A stretch of 64,000 nt of DNA, taken from positions 2,232,001 to 2,296,000 of the forward strand of contig NZ_CP050497.1 in assembly GCF_018336815.1 (NCBI RefSeq), read 5' to 3'. Below, piece by piece: positions 27,218 through 35,909 of the stretch. The position numbers were made by a program, and so were the translations under genes. Each line of letters begins with the position of its first letter. The stretch's first letter is position 1. The notes below the pieces were generated by a model. That model was given only the letters and a program-made list of their open reading frames with translations. It was not told the origin of the DNA and ran no database searches. The DNA is from Treponema vincentii. Lineage in GTDB: Bacteria; Spirochaetota; Spirochaetia; Treponematales; Treponemataceae.

Positions 27218-27237
27218 ACGCTGCTCTCACAGCAAAA

Positions 27238-29643
27238 CTATTCCGATGCTTTATTCTTCATGAGATCACCCAACGTAAAGGCACCCTCGCCGTCTTCCTG
27301 TTTTGTAGACATATAGCGGGAAAGCTCTTCCTGTTGGAGACGTTTCTTATAGTCGCGTATTGAAAAAGCCGTTTTCTTATCCTTAACGTTGACATCAAGA
27401 ACAGCCGCCTTTACCTTATCGCCGACAGCATATTTCTTTAATACTTCGTCGGGATTATCTTCGCGGTTTTCTACGAGGTTTTGCTTGTGGATAAGACCTT
27501 CGATGCCGCCGGGAACTTTTACGAATATTCCAAAGTCGGTTACCGAAGTAACTTCACCTTCAACGAGTGAGCCGGGCTTATATGCTTCCGCGAAGGTCTT
27601 CCACGGATCATCGCTTAATTGCTTTACGCCGAGGCGGACTCGGTGCTCTGCCGGATTGCATTCGATAACGATGACTTCAAGTGTTTGACCTGCTTCAAGT
27701 TCGCTGTTCGGATGGCGTACCCGTTTTGTCCACGAAAGATCGTCAACATGCAAGAAGCCGTCGATTCCTTCTTCAAGCTCGATAAATGCACCGGCATTGG
27801 TCAGTTTAACTACTTTACGGGTTAAGCGGGTGCCGACGGGATAGCGTTCGTCGATATTATCCCACGGATTTGCCGTTACCTGTTTTAAGCCGAGCGAAAC
27901 ACGCCCTGCCTGAATATCATAGCCGAGGATCATACATTCGACTTCATCGCCGATTTTAACCATATCGCTCGGTTTGCTCACCTTTTTCACCCAGCTGAAT
28001 TCGCTGATGTGTACAAGACCTTCGATACCTTCGGATAATTCTACAAAGGCGCCGAAGTCGGTAATCTTTGTAACATGACCCTTTACGATATCGTTCACTT
28101 GGAATTTATCTTCAAATTCAAGCCACGGATCGGGAGTAAAATGCTTTAATGAAAGATTGATGCGCTTTTCGGCCGGATCAAGTCTGATAACTTTCAAATC
28201 GATTTCTTGACCTTTTTTCACAAAATCTTTCGGTCGGGTAACATGTCCCCAGCTCATATCATTGATATGGAGCAAGCCGTCGAAGCCGCCGAGATCGATA
28301 AAAGCGCCGAAGCTGGTAAAACTTTTTACCGTTCCTTTTACAACGTCACCGATGTTGGTATTTTCAAAAAACGCTTCACGGTTTTTTTCCAGCGTATCTT
28401 CAAGATATTTTCTTCTATTAACTACAATATTGTCTCTGTTTCCCTTGCGGTCAAAGACCATCTTTTCAATATAGAAAGTTCCCTTTTCGCCTAACAGGGA
28501 TTCAGGTTTATCCACTTTCTGCGCGGCAGCCTGACTGATCGGCAGGAATGCAATCATATTTGCGCCAAGCTCAACATCGTATCCGCTTTTGTTCACAAGC
28601 TTCTTGATGACGCCCGTTACCGGAGTTTTATCCCGGTACGCATTTTGTAGTTTCTTGCGTAAAACGGTTCGGTCTGCTTTCTGCTTGGAAATAATCAGCT
28701 TACCGTCCGTTGCTTCGGTTTTTTCGATATATACCTGTACGGTATCACCGATCTGAGGCTCTTCGGTAAATTCTTCGCGTGCAACACGCCCTTCCGATTT
28801 ACCGCCAACGTCAATAAAAACCGAATCATCGGTTATCGCAATAATACGGCCTTCTTTTAATGTTCCGACTTCAGGAGATTCAAAATTTAAATACTCCTCT
28901 GGTAATTGTGTTTGGATGCTCTGATCGGAATTTATAACCGCATCCATTGCCACTTCCTTTTGTTCCATAAATAACCCTTTATCGTGTATTTTGTCTTTTA
29001 TTTTCTCACAAACCTGCATTATCGTCAAGTCCGATGTATCCAAATAGAAAGCATCTTGCGCAATTTTTAAACTGCCCTCTTTTTTATTCCGGTCGATAGC
29101 ATCCCGCTCTTCAATGCTTTTCCGTATTTCGGCTTCCGAGAGATTGCTGGTGCCTTGCCCAAAGCGGCGCCGTGCGCGTGCCTCTGCGGAAGCGTCGAGG
29201 TACACCTTGCATTCGGCATCGGGGAATACCACGGTGGTCATATCCCTGCCTTCGCAGACGATGTTCAATTTTGCTGCAGCGGCTCGAATCTTTTCGTTGA
29301 TGAGATGCCGAATGGGAACAATCGCAGAGAGAGCTGCGACAACTGATTCCACAGCATCGCTGCGGAGATATGCTTCCACGCAGCGACCGTCTAAATACAT
29401 TCCGTCCCGCTTATATTCAAGTGATACGGTTTTTGCAAAGTCCGTCCACTTTGTTTCATTTCCCAAATCCGGTTTTTCCGCGCCGGTGCCGCTTTCATCC
29501 CCACCTAATGAACGAAGCACTGCGAGGGTGAGCGCACGGTAAAAGCTGCCGGTGTTCATAAAGGTAAAGCCGAAATCAGCTGCAAGCATCTTTGCAACGG
29601 TGCTTTTTCCCGAGCCTGCAGGACCGTCTATCGCAATAATCAT
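27238..29643 (-). CDS. cmk-rpsA: Cytidylate kinase-ribosomal protein S1 fusion
   Basis: A bifunctional 801-residue protein known from treponemes. Residues 1-220 are CMP/dCMP kinase: P-loop GPAGSGKST near 7, NTGSFYRA and CEGRDMTT. The rest holds six S1 RNA-binding domains, the four central ones closest to consensus (GAFIDLGGFDGLLHINDMSW; GAFVELSEGIEGLVHISEFSW). S1 helps the 30S subunit capture mRNA. An internal ATG at 28968 (MEQKEVAM) has AAAGGG six bases upstream and falls exactly between the domains, so a separate S1 could also be made. The start overlaps the hisS stop by four bases (ATGA). Confidence 0.95.
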   Translation of the reverse strand: MIIAIDGPAGSGKSTVAKMLAADFGFTFMNTGSFYRALTLAVLRSLGGDESGTGAEKPDLGNETKWTDFAKTVSLEYKRDGMYLDGRCVEAYLRSDAVESVVAALSAIVPIRHLINEKIRAAAAKLNIVCEGRDMTTVVFPDAECKVYLDASAEARARRRFGQGTSNLSEAEIRKSIEERDAIDRNKKEGSLKIAQDAFYLDTSDLTIMQVCEKIKDKIHDKGLFMEQKEVAMDAVINSDQSIQTQLPEEYLNFESPEVGTLKEGRIIAITDDSVFIDVGGKSEGRVAREEFTEEPQIGDTVQVYIEKTEATDGKLIISKQKADRTVLRKKLQNAYRDKTPVTGVIKKLVNKSGYDVELGANMIAFLPISQAAAQKVDKPESLLGEKGTFYIEKMVFDRKGNRDNIVVNRRKYLEDTLEKNREAFFENTNIGDVVKGTVKSFTSFGAFIDLGGFDGLLHINDMSWGHVTRPKDFVKKGQEIDLKVIRLDPAEKRINLSLKHFTPDPWLEFEDKFQVNDIVKGHVTKITDFGAFVELSEGIEGLVHISEFSWVKKVSKPSDMVKIGDEVECMILGYDIQAGRVSLGLKQVTANPWDNIDERYPVGTRLTRKVVKLTNAGAFIELEEGIDGFLHVDDLSWTKRVRHPNSELEAGQTLEVIVIECNPAEHRVRLGVKQLSDDPWKTFAEAYKPGSLVEGEVTSVTDFGIFVKVPGGIEGLIHKQNLVENREDNPDEVLKKYAVGDKVKAAVLDVNVKDKKTAFSIRDYKKRLQQEELSRYMSTKQEDGEGAFTLGDLMKNKASE

Positions 29644-31040
29644 TTTTTACCGCCTTTCAAAGATGCCGAAACATCTTTCAATAATAGCTTGGTTTCCGTT
29701 CTGCTCGGCAGGTGTTTCAGACGCACCGGCATTTCGGCACAGTTCTGCGATACCGGAGAAACAGTGGCTCCGCTTGACAGGCAATTCTCACAGGCGCTGT
29801 CAGGCAACTTGACCTCGCCGGTGCTTTCGGAAGTAGATTCAATAAAAAGCCCCCATTCGATGCCTTTCTTTTCTGCATAGCCGTATTGCTGCTGTATTTT
29901 CTTAGGTTCGGGGAACACTTCTACGCGGCATCCGTATTGTTCCAGATACCTCGCCGCGGCGCTATTCCGGCGGATGGAGTTGCCTTTCTCGTAAAACACG
30001 ATTGCATCGATAAAACCGGCTGCTTTGGAGCCGATGCCGAGCTGCTCCAATCCTGCGAGGAGACGGTCGAGCCCGATCGAAGCGCCGACCCCGCTCACCG
30101 TATCCTTCATATAAAGCCCCGTTAGATTGTCGTAGCGGCCGCCGGAGCAAACAGAGCCGAGCTGCGGAAGGTCGGTTAAAAAGGTTTCGTACACAATGCC
30201 GGTGTAATAATCAAGACCGCGTGTAATGGAGGGGTCAAGCACAAAGCTTTCCGCAATGCCCGCATCGCAGAGGAGCTGATATACGTCCCGCAGCCGGACG
30301 GTATCGGTGGCGGCGCCTCCTGCAAGCGCTTCTATGTGCGCAAGGATTGTTTCAAAATCGGCGCTTGCCGGACAGCCGCTGCTGTATTGTACGATCTTTT
30401 CAGCCTTTTCCGCTCCGGCAATTTCCGCGAGTTGTTCGATCACTGCTTCTTTGCCGATTTTTGCTAGCTTGTCGACAATGCGGAGAATGTCTTCGCTTTT
30501 ATCCTTTAACTCCAGTCTGTCCAAAAACCGGTTGAAGATGCCGCGGTGCGAAATATGAATACGGAAGTTTGTTACGCCGAGCGCTCTAAGGGCGTTATAC
30601 ATGACTTTCAAAATTTCAAAATCGGTATAGGCACAGTCCGACCCGACACTGTCAAAATCACATTGGATAAACTCGCGGTAACGCCCCGCCTGCGGTTTTT
30701 CGCCGCGCCAGACTTTTGCAATATGATATCGTTTAAATGGAAAATATAATTCGTTATAGTGCTCCGCAATAAAGCGGGCAAAGGGAACGGTCAAGTCAAA
30801 ACGGAGCGCAATGTCTCGTCCGCCGTTATCGTTAAAACGGAATACTTGCTTTTCGGTTTCTCCGTTGCTTTTGCGCAACAGCACTTCCGAATATTCCAAA
30901 GCAGGGGTGTCGATGGGCACAAACCCCGCATTTCTAAATACATTGGTAACGGTTTCAATTAAAAGAGAGCGCTGTATTTCGTCGCGCGGTAAAAAATCTC
31001 TAAATCCTTTAAGAACTTTCGGTTGTATCAATTCACTCAT
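29640..31040 (-). CDS. hisS: Histidyl-tRNA synthetase
   Basis: Class II synthetase that charges tRNA-His. Motif 1 (GFVPIDTPALEYSEVL), motif 2 (RYREFIQCDFDSVG), the histidine-binding HisA loop (RGLDYYTGIVYE) and motif 3 (GVGASIGLDRL) are all present. The length (466) is slightly above average because of an insertion in the C-terminal anticodon-binding domain (around ESTSESTGEVKLPDSACENCLS). It is first gene of a five-gene minus-strand operon with cmk-rpsA, the NtrC-like regulator, a TPR protein and a lipoprotein. Confidence 0.96.
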   Translation of the reverse strand: MSELIQPKVLKGFRDFLPRDEIQRSLLIETVTNVFRNAGFVPIDTPALEYSEVLLRKSNGETEKQVFRFNDNGGRDIALRFDLTVPFARFIAEHYNELYFPFKRYHIAKVWRGEKPQAGRYREFIQCDFDSVGSDCAYTDFEILKVMYNALRALGVTNFRIHISHRGIFNRFLDRLELKDKSEDILRIVDKLAKIGKEAVIEQLAEIAGAEKAEKIVQYSSGCPASADFETILAHIEALAGGAATDTVRLRDVYQLLCDAGIAESFVLDPSITRGLDYYTGIVYETFLTDLPQLGSVCSGGRYDNLTGLYMKDTVSGVGASIGLDRLLAGLEQLGIGSKAAGFIDAIVFYEKGNSIRRNSAAARYLEQYGCRVEVFPEPKKIQQQYGYAEKKGIEWGLFIESTSESTGEVKLPDSACENCLSSGATVSPVSQNCAEMPVRLKHLPSRTETKLLLKDVSASLKGGKK

Positions 31041-31143
31041 TTTTTCAGTATAGCGAAACTTTACGGTTAATACTACCCGCTATCATTGTAACTTCATTGA
31101 TTTAGACAAAAATTAGTTTCTCCGGTAAATCGCAAGAGTGTCC

Positions 31144-31172
31144 TTGTATTCTCTCCTCTTTGCGTCTATAAT
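31144..31172 (+). promoter_or_regulatory. Strong promoter upstream of the heptamer array
   Basis: TTGTAT (31144-31149), 17 bases, TATAAT (31167-31172). An ATG follows six bases after the -10 box, the geometry of a leaderless transcript. Confidence 0.55.
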
Positions 31173-31178
31173 AGCACC

Positions 31179-31646
31179 ATGCAAAGCCGAATTGTAGGAT
31201 TATCTCGTTATCACTTTTCTCGGAAAAGCCGCAAAGCACTTGACACGTGCAAAATTTCCGGCACAATTCAGCACTCAGCACTCAGCACTCAGCACTCAGC
31301 ACTCAGCACTCAGCACTCAGCACTCAGCACTCAGCATAATGTAGCATCCGATAACTTTCTCACTCAAAAGCGGATAGACCTTCCGCTGTATTCTACGCCG
31401 CTTCCCTGTGCGCTCAAAAAACATACTTCTGCAAAAAACAATTCCATATACCAGCGCTCGTTTACCGTTTTTTCAAGCGGCGACCGGCTGCAATGCCGTC
31501 ATTTTTCCGCACTATCCCTATTTGCTCATAGCAAGAGCTTGGTCGGCAGATTTTCAAGAGTACCTCATAATGAAGTATGGGGCTGTCCAAAAACTAACCG
31601 CTTTTTGAGGCATCCCCATCGTCCGTATATAAAATTATCAAAATAA
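31179..31646 (+). CDS. Doubtful 155-codon ORF spanning the heptamer array
   Basis: An open frame begins at the apparent transcription start of a good promoter and runs through the CAGCACT array, where it encodes the heptad STQHSAL, to a stop ten bases before the next gene. The composition is odd (rich in His, Ser, Arg), no domain is recognisable, and each change in repeat number would shift the frame. It may be a leader transcript, a remnant or a phase-variable small protein. I treat it as doubtful. Confidence 0.2.
   Translation: MQSRIVGLSRYHFSRKSRKALDTCKISGTIQHSALSTQHSALSTQHSALSTQHNVASDNFLTQKRIDLPLYSTPLPCALKKHTSAKNNSIYQRSFTVFSSGDRLQCRHFSALSLFAHSKSLVGRFSRVPHNEVWGCPKTNRFLRHPHRPYIKLSK
31240..31268 (+). 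promoter_or_regulatory. Second promoter abutting the array
   Basis: TTGACA (31240-31245), 17 bases, ACAATT (31263-31268). The first repeat unit begins at 31269, so transcription would start inside the array. It is a likely promoter for the lipoprotein gene at 31657. Confidence 0.45.
31269..31336 (+). repeat. CAGCACT heptanucleotide tandem array
   Basis: Nine perfect direct copies of the 7-base unit CAGCACT (31269-31331), followed by a partial CAGCA. Such short perfect arrays change copy number by slippage. It lies directly after a promoter and about 320 bases upstream of a surface-lipoprotein gene. Confidence 0.95.
31577..31619 (+). repeat. GGGG[AC]TGTCC hairpin family, copy 1
   Basis: ATGGGGCTGTCCAAAAA pairs with CTTTTTGAGGCATCCCCAT. 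It lies 38 bases before the lipoprotein ATG. The remaining bases of this 616-base gap (31041-31656) hold two promoters, the heptamer array and the doubtful ORF. Confidence 0.7.
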
Positions 31647-31656
31647 GGAAAATCCT

Positions 31657-33852
31657 ATGAATCATGATGATGCAAAGAAATGTGTACGTCCTTTTATGAG
31701 GATGTTCTCTATCTGTATTGCGCTCATTGCAGCGGTAATGATTTTCGGTTGTAATCAGAATGTCGGCAACGAAAGCAAAACGCCGGTTGTGCAGTACAAA
31801 GTAACACTCGAAAAGACCGCCGGGGGTAATGTAACGGTAACACCTGCCATGCCTGACAGCGGCATGGTAGATAAGAACACTGAGCTTACCTTTACCGCAA
31901 CGACAGCCTCCGGCTATGAGGTAGAAACATGGACAGTTTCTCCAAACACTGCGCTAAAAACAGGCGGTACTGCAGGAAGTTTAAGCGCAACAGTAACAAT
32001 TACCACAGATACAACGGTGAAAGTAACCTTCAAACATTCAGAAACACTGCCGCCCAAGCACACCGTAACGTTTGACGTAGACGGCGGGAACGGCAGGCTG
32101 AGCGCAACGCTTGACGGGGCAGCCTTTACCGGCAACAAAGTGGAACAAGGGAAAACCGTTGAATTTACCGCATCGCCTTTTTTCGACTATACCGTTGATA
32201 GGTGGAGCATCGACGGCGACGTCTTTGAAAAAGGTACCGGCGCTGCAGGAAGCCGAACAGCAAGAGTAAAAATTACCGCTGACATAACGGTAAAAGTGAA
32301 GTTTAAACCTACCATAACGGATCAAGAAAAGGTTGAGAAAGCAGCAGAGAGTTTAAAACTCTATTTTCCAAATGGCGATACTGCAGATAGCATAACTTCT
32401 AATCAGCTAAATCTTCCGCTGCATGGACTGCACCGCACTCAGATCAGCTGGGAGTCAAGCAATGAAGCCATAATCAAAGTACAGGAAGGTTCCATTACCC
32501 GCCCCGAAGAGGACACTCCGGTAACATTGACGGCAACCATTACAAGCGGCGCCGTTTGCGCACCAAAGTCTTTCCCCGTCACCGTGCGCGGAACAAATCA
32601 AGAAGCGGTAAGCCGTGCCGCAGAACGAGTGATAAAACAGATTTCTCCAGTGGTGACGAAAGATATGTCCTCTATTACGCTACCCATTAAAGAAACGGTT
32701 TCTATTGAGAAGAGCGCCAATTCTTTTATTGAAGTTGAGGTTGATATCGAATGGAAAGCAGAACCGACAGACATTATCGCAGTTCCGGCTGGTACGGTTA
32801 AACCGCATGAAACGGAAACAAAGACAGTAACATTGACTGCAACCGCAAAAAAAGGAAGAGTCCAAGCCACAAAAACCGTTACGGTAACCGTCTATCCTAA
32901 AAACAACGAGCCAAATATTCAGGATGTTTTAAACGACATTGTCAACACGCTACCGACTGCAATAGATACCGATATTTCGCTGCCTCAGTCTCCTGCCGGG
33001 TATAAACTTACATGGGTATCTCCTAACGACAGCATACTAAAGATTTCCGAAAATAGCGGACATATTGAGACATGGGATTTGGTTTACCGGACGCTAGAAT
33101 TAACTGCAACACTGAAAAAAAACGGTGGCAGTAAAACGGCAGAGCAAAAGAAGACGGTTACAATAAATGCTCGGAAGAGATTTACAATAGGTAATGACGG
33201 CGGAACTTATGAATTTGAAGGCGATAAGCTGACATTGCGTCATAGTAACGGTGAACCTGCTGCCGTATACCACGTGAACATTGATGGCAATGCCAAAACT
33301 ATAACGGCAACACTTGAACGTCTGAGTTATCAAAATAATAACCTTATAACACCTGAAGAAGTTGCGAAACTTGTTTTCACAGAAAAAGAGACAATGCCTA
33401 ATATGTGGCTGCCCATCCTTGAATTACAGCAAAAAGATTTAGTTACGTTGAAAGATATCCAAGCTATCCACCGGCAATTTGTCCCAGGGTCCATTACAAA
33501 TAAAGATATATTTGAGGTCTTTGTTAAACTTCCGCTTTCTTCAGATATGTCTTATAAAGATATGTCTTATGAAGAGTTTTTGAAAAAAGCTCCGAAAGAA
33601 CAGAGTGAATTGATTAAGAAAGCATTAAAATTAGGGCAAAATAGCATATACAAAGAGCTGGGGTTACCCGAAAACACTCCGCTTACAGAATTTATAGCAG
33701 AACTAAAATCATCCATAAAAAAGGATGTAGATGCTTGCCTTAAAAGAGCCAAAGAAGCGCATACATATCAGTATCGCATTGAAAGAGATAAACTTACCGT
33801 TTCTGAGAAGTCTTCCGGAAAGCCTATCCCATTCTTATGGGAGAAATTTTAA
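31657..33852 (+). CDS. Ig-like surface lipoprotein with InlB-type and aBig-type domains
   Basis: A 731-residue lipoprotein. The signal peptide ends with VMIFGC near residue 32. Then come two divergent InlB B-repeat-like units (about 47-127 and 130-222; GGNVTVTPAMPDSGMV, YEVETWTVSPNTALK). Three atrophied bacterial-Ig-like domains follow (about 225-510; ISWESSNEAIIKVQEG, VTLTATITSGAV, YKLTWVSPNDSILKI), then a C-terminal helical part without known homology (about 510-731). This architecture suggests a surface or periplasmic adhesion or scaffold protein, by inference. AAGGAAAATCCTATG places the ribosome site in a small hairpin, as in the lipoprotein at 15415. Confidence 0.8.
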   Translation: MNHDDAKKCVRPFMRMFSICIALIAAVMIFGCNQNVGNESKTPVVQYKVTLEKTAGGNVTVTPAMPDSGMVDKNTELTFTATTASGYEVETWTVSPNTALKTGGTAGSLSATVTITTDTTVKVTFKHSETLPPKHTVTFDVDGGNGRLSATLDGAAFTGNKVEQGKTVEFTASPFFDYTVDRWSIDGDVFEKGTGAAGSRTARVKITADITVKVKFKPTITDQEKVEKAAESLKLYFPNGDTADSITSNQLNLPLHGLHRTQISWESSNEAIIKVQEGSITRPEEDTPVTLTATITSGAVCAPKSFPVTVRGTNQEAVSRAAERVIKQISPVVTKDMSSITLPIKETVSIEKSANSFIEVEVDIEWKAEPTDIIAVPAGTVKPHETETKTVTLTATAKKGRVQATKTVTVTVYPKNNEPNIQDVLNDIVNTLPTAIDTDISLPQSPAGYKLTWVSPNDSILKISENSGHIETWDLVYRTLELTATLKKNGGSKTAEQKKTVTINARKRFTIGNDGGTYEFEGDKLTLRHSNGEPAAVYHVNIDGNAKTITATLERLSYQNNNLITPEEVAKLVFTEKETMPNMWLPILELQQKDLVTLKDIQAIHRQFVPGSITNKDIFEVFVKLPLSSDMSYKDMSYEEFLKKAPKEQSELIKKALKLGQNSIYKELGLPENTPLTEFIAELKSSIKKDVDACLKRAKEAHTYQYRIERDKLTVSEKSSGKPIPFLWEKF

Positions 33853-33860
33853 TACCGCGC

Positions 33861-33997
33861 AAGGCTGTCCAAAAAAACTCGATACTATATAGAACCACTG
33901 ACATCCTGTCAGAGACGCGATGGGGATGTCTCAAAAGTTGGTTACTTTTTCGACATCCCCTCGCAGTCAAAACTATACACGGATGTATAGTTTTGAC
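33861..33997 (+). repeat. Composite inverted repeats: GGGG family copy 2 and an ACATCC-core palindrome
   Basis: In order: AAGGCTGTCCAAAAAAACT; CTGACA-TCC-TGTCAG (33898-33912); GGGGATGTC...GACATCCCC with AAAAGTTGGTTACTTTTT in the loop (33922-33960); and a perfect 14-base palindrome GTCAAAACTATACA-CGGA-TGTATAGTTTTGAC (33966-33997). It fills the gap between two convergent genes. It may double as a terminator. Confidence 0.75.
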
Positions 33998-34024
33998 GAT
34001 GCGCCGTAGACGGTATGGATATTT

Positions 34025-35080
34025 TCAAAAGGTTGTACTACGGTTTATCTTCCAAAGGCGATGAATCCTTTTATTGCGAAAATCTTCCGGTATCGACTGT
34101 GCGCTGATGTCCCGCACGGTAAAGAGCGTATTATGATAAACAAACTTATTCTCTCCCGTACTGCCGAGTTGATTATCCGAAAGCGCCGCTGTGTTAAAAC
34201 GCAGTGTTCGTGAATTGGTCGAAAAGTATAAAACGCCGTCCGCCGACAATACCTTACAGCAGCTGCGGATTAAATCCTGCCAATGCCGGTTCACATCGAA
34301 GAATTGAGGCGCCCGCTTTGAATTGGAAAATGTCGGCGGGTCGCAGATGATAATATCCCAGCGCTCTTTCCGTTTTGCGGACTGCTCCAGAAAGAGGCGG
34401 ACATCGCTTTGCACAAACCGACAGCGCTCAGAATCAGCGACGCCGTTCAGCTGAGCATTTTCTGCCGCCCATTGCAAATAGTTTTTCGACAAGTCAACCG
34501 AACAAACCCGCCGCGCTCCGTTTACCAGCGCATGAACGGAAAAAGAAGCAGTATAGCAGAAGAGATTCAGCACCGACTTACCGGCGGCGCTTTCGGCAAT
34601 TGCAAGCCGAGCCGGTCGATGATCAAGGAACAAACCGGTATCGAGGTAATCGGATAGATTGACCAAGAACCGGCACTTACCTTCCCGCATAATGATCCGC
34701 TTGCCGCTGTCGGCAATCTTTTCATATTGAGCTTCACCTCGCTGCCGCTTCCGGCATTTTTCGTATACTTGCGCTGCAGGAATTTGCAAAGCATCGCATA
34801 CCGCTTCCGTCAACTCCGAAAGAGAAGCGGTCGTTTTCCCTTCTTTATTGCTATCATTATTATACGGAGACCGTTCATATTCGGTAAGCACAGCGAACAA
34901 CGCTCCGGTTGTATCTTCAATATAGAGATCGACGGCAACGGGAATTTCGGGGATGTCTTTATCATACAGCCGATAGGCAAAGATGCCCAATCGCCGTGCA
35001 TATTTTTTTAAATGTTTATATCGTTTTACAAGGCGGTTATAAAAAAGCGCCGCCTGTCGAGAATATTCGGAAGGATTCAT
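34025..35080 (-). CDS. RlmK-like 23S rRNA guanine-N7 methyltransferase
   Basis: A SAM-dependent RNA methyltransferase of about 351 residues, matching the C-terminal (RlmK) half of the RlmKL fusion, which makes m7G in 23S rRNA. The start region (MNPSEYSRQAALFYNRLVK) and NRLVKRYKHLKKYARR are typical. The Rossmann fold follows: VLNLFCYTASFSVHA (SAM loop), CSVDLSKNYLQWA and the catalytic ICDPPTFSNSKR. The RlmL half is absent here. The ATG at 35080 is preferred to the upstream frame extension because family homology begins there. It stands alone, minus strand, before rex. Confidence 0.85.
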   Translation of the reverse strand: MNPSEYSRQAALFYNRLVKRYKHLKKYARRLGIFAYRLYDKDIPEIPVAVDLYIEDTTGALFAVLTEYERSPYNNDSNKEGKTTASLSELTEAVCDALQIPAAQVYEKCRKRQRGEAQYEKIADSGKRIIMREGKCRFLVNLSDYLDTGLFLDHRPARLAIAESAAGKSVLNLFCYTASFSVHALVNGARRVCSVDLSKNYLQWAAENAQLNGVADSERCRFVQSDVRLFLEQSAKRKERWDIIICDPPTFSNSKRAPQFFDVNRHWQDLIRSCCKVLSADGVLYFSTNSRTLRFNTAALSDNQLGSTGENKFVYHNTLFTVRDISAQSIPEDFRNKRIHRLWKINRSTTF

Positions 35081-35147
35081 AGCGGTTTTACTACGAGGAT
35101 TTAACACTTGTATTTCTTAAAGCCCCGTATTTAGAATAAGGCGATTG

Positions 35148-35795
35148 TTATTCGCTCGCCTGCTGAATACGGGTATTCATCATAACGCCTAAAAGCGCAT
35201 AGCCTGAGGTAAGATCTTCCCGCTGAACGAGCACGTGATCAGGCACTTTAATTTTTACATTTGTAAAATTCCAGATTGCATCAATTCCCGCTGCTACCAG
35301 TTGGTCGGCAATATCTTGTGCACTGGGCGACGGCGCTGTCAAAATTGCCAACGCAGGATGCAAAGCGTTAATCTGTTCCGCCAATTCATTCATTGCGAAA
35401 ATCGGAATACCATGAATTTTTTTGCCGATCTTTTTTTTGTCACTATCGAAAGCCGCGCAAATTTCTAATCCGTGGTCTCTAAATCCCTGATATCCGGTAA
35501 GCGCGGTTCCAAGGTTCCCCGCTCCGATAAGAATGGCCCTTTGCAACGTATCCCAACGGAGAAAATGTTCGATAGCGGCAATGAGTTCATCAACCGGATA
35601 GCCCTTTTTCGGCTTACCGATAATACCGGTAATAGCCAAATCCTTACGCACTTGAATGGGCTCAAGGTGCAACTCTTCAGCAATAACGGTACCGGAAATA
35701 TACGGAAATCCATCCGCTTGAGCTTGTTTTACTATATGTAAATAGGACGGCAATCTTCTGATTGACGGCACTGCAGGTATCTTTAACTTTTTCAT
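35148..35795 (-). CDS. rex: Redox-sensing transcriptional repressor Rex
   Basis: NADH-responsive repressor of fermentation and anaerobic genes. An N-terminal winged helix (SIRRLPSYLHIVKQAQADGF; ELHLEPIQVRKDLAITG) is followed by a Rossmann domain with ILIGAGNLGTALTGYQGF and the C-terminal helix that swaps between subunits. The length (215) is normal. The start MKKLKIP is chosen for family length. Candidate targets in this window are nifJ, pckG and the alcohol dehydrogenase, but I found no clear Rex operator (TTGTGAA-type inverted repeat) near them. Confidence 0.93.
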   Translation of the reverse strand: MKKLKIPAVPSIRRLPSYLHIVKQAQADGFPYISGTVIAEELHLEPIQVRKDLAITGIIGKPKKGYPVDELIAAIEHFLRWDTLQRAILIGAGNLGTALTGYQGFRDHGLEICAAFDSDKKKIGKKIHGIPIFAMNELAEQINALHPALAILTAPSPSAQDIADQLVAAGIDAIWNFTNVKIKVPDHVLVQREDLTSGYALLGVMMNTRIQQASE

Positions 35796-35909
35796 TCGAA
35801 TCACCTTACTTATCAAAACTCAAGGATTATTAAGCTTCTAACCCTCTAACGTATTTTTTTATGATATAAGTAAAATAATGAAAGGTCAAGCAGTAATAAT
35901 AATTGCGTT

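Noticed and set aside
31269..31336. Possible CRISPR array
   Set aside because: The unit is 7 bases with no spacers. It is a simple tandem repeat.
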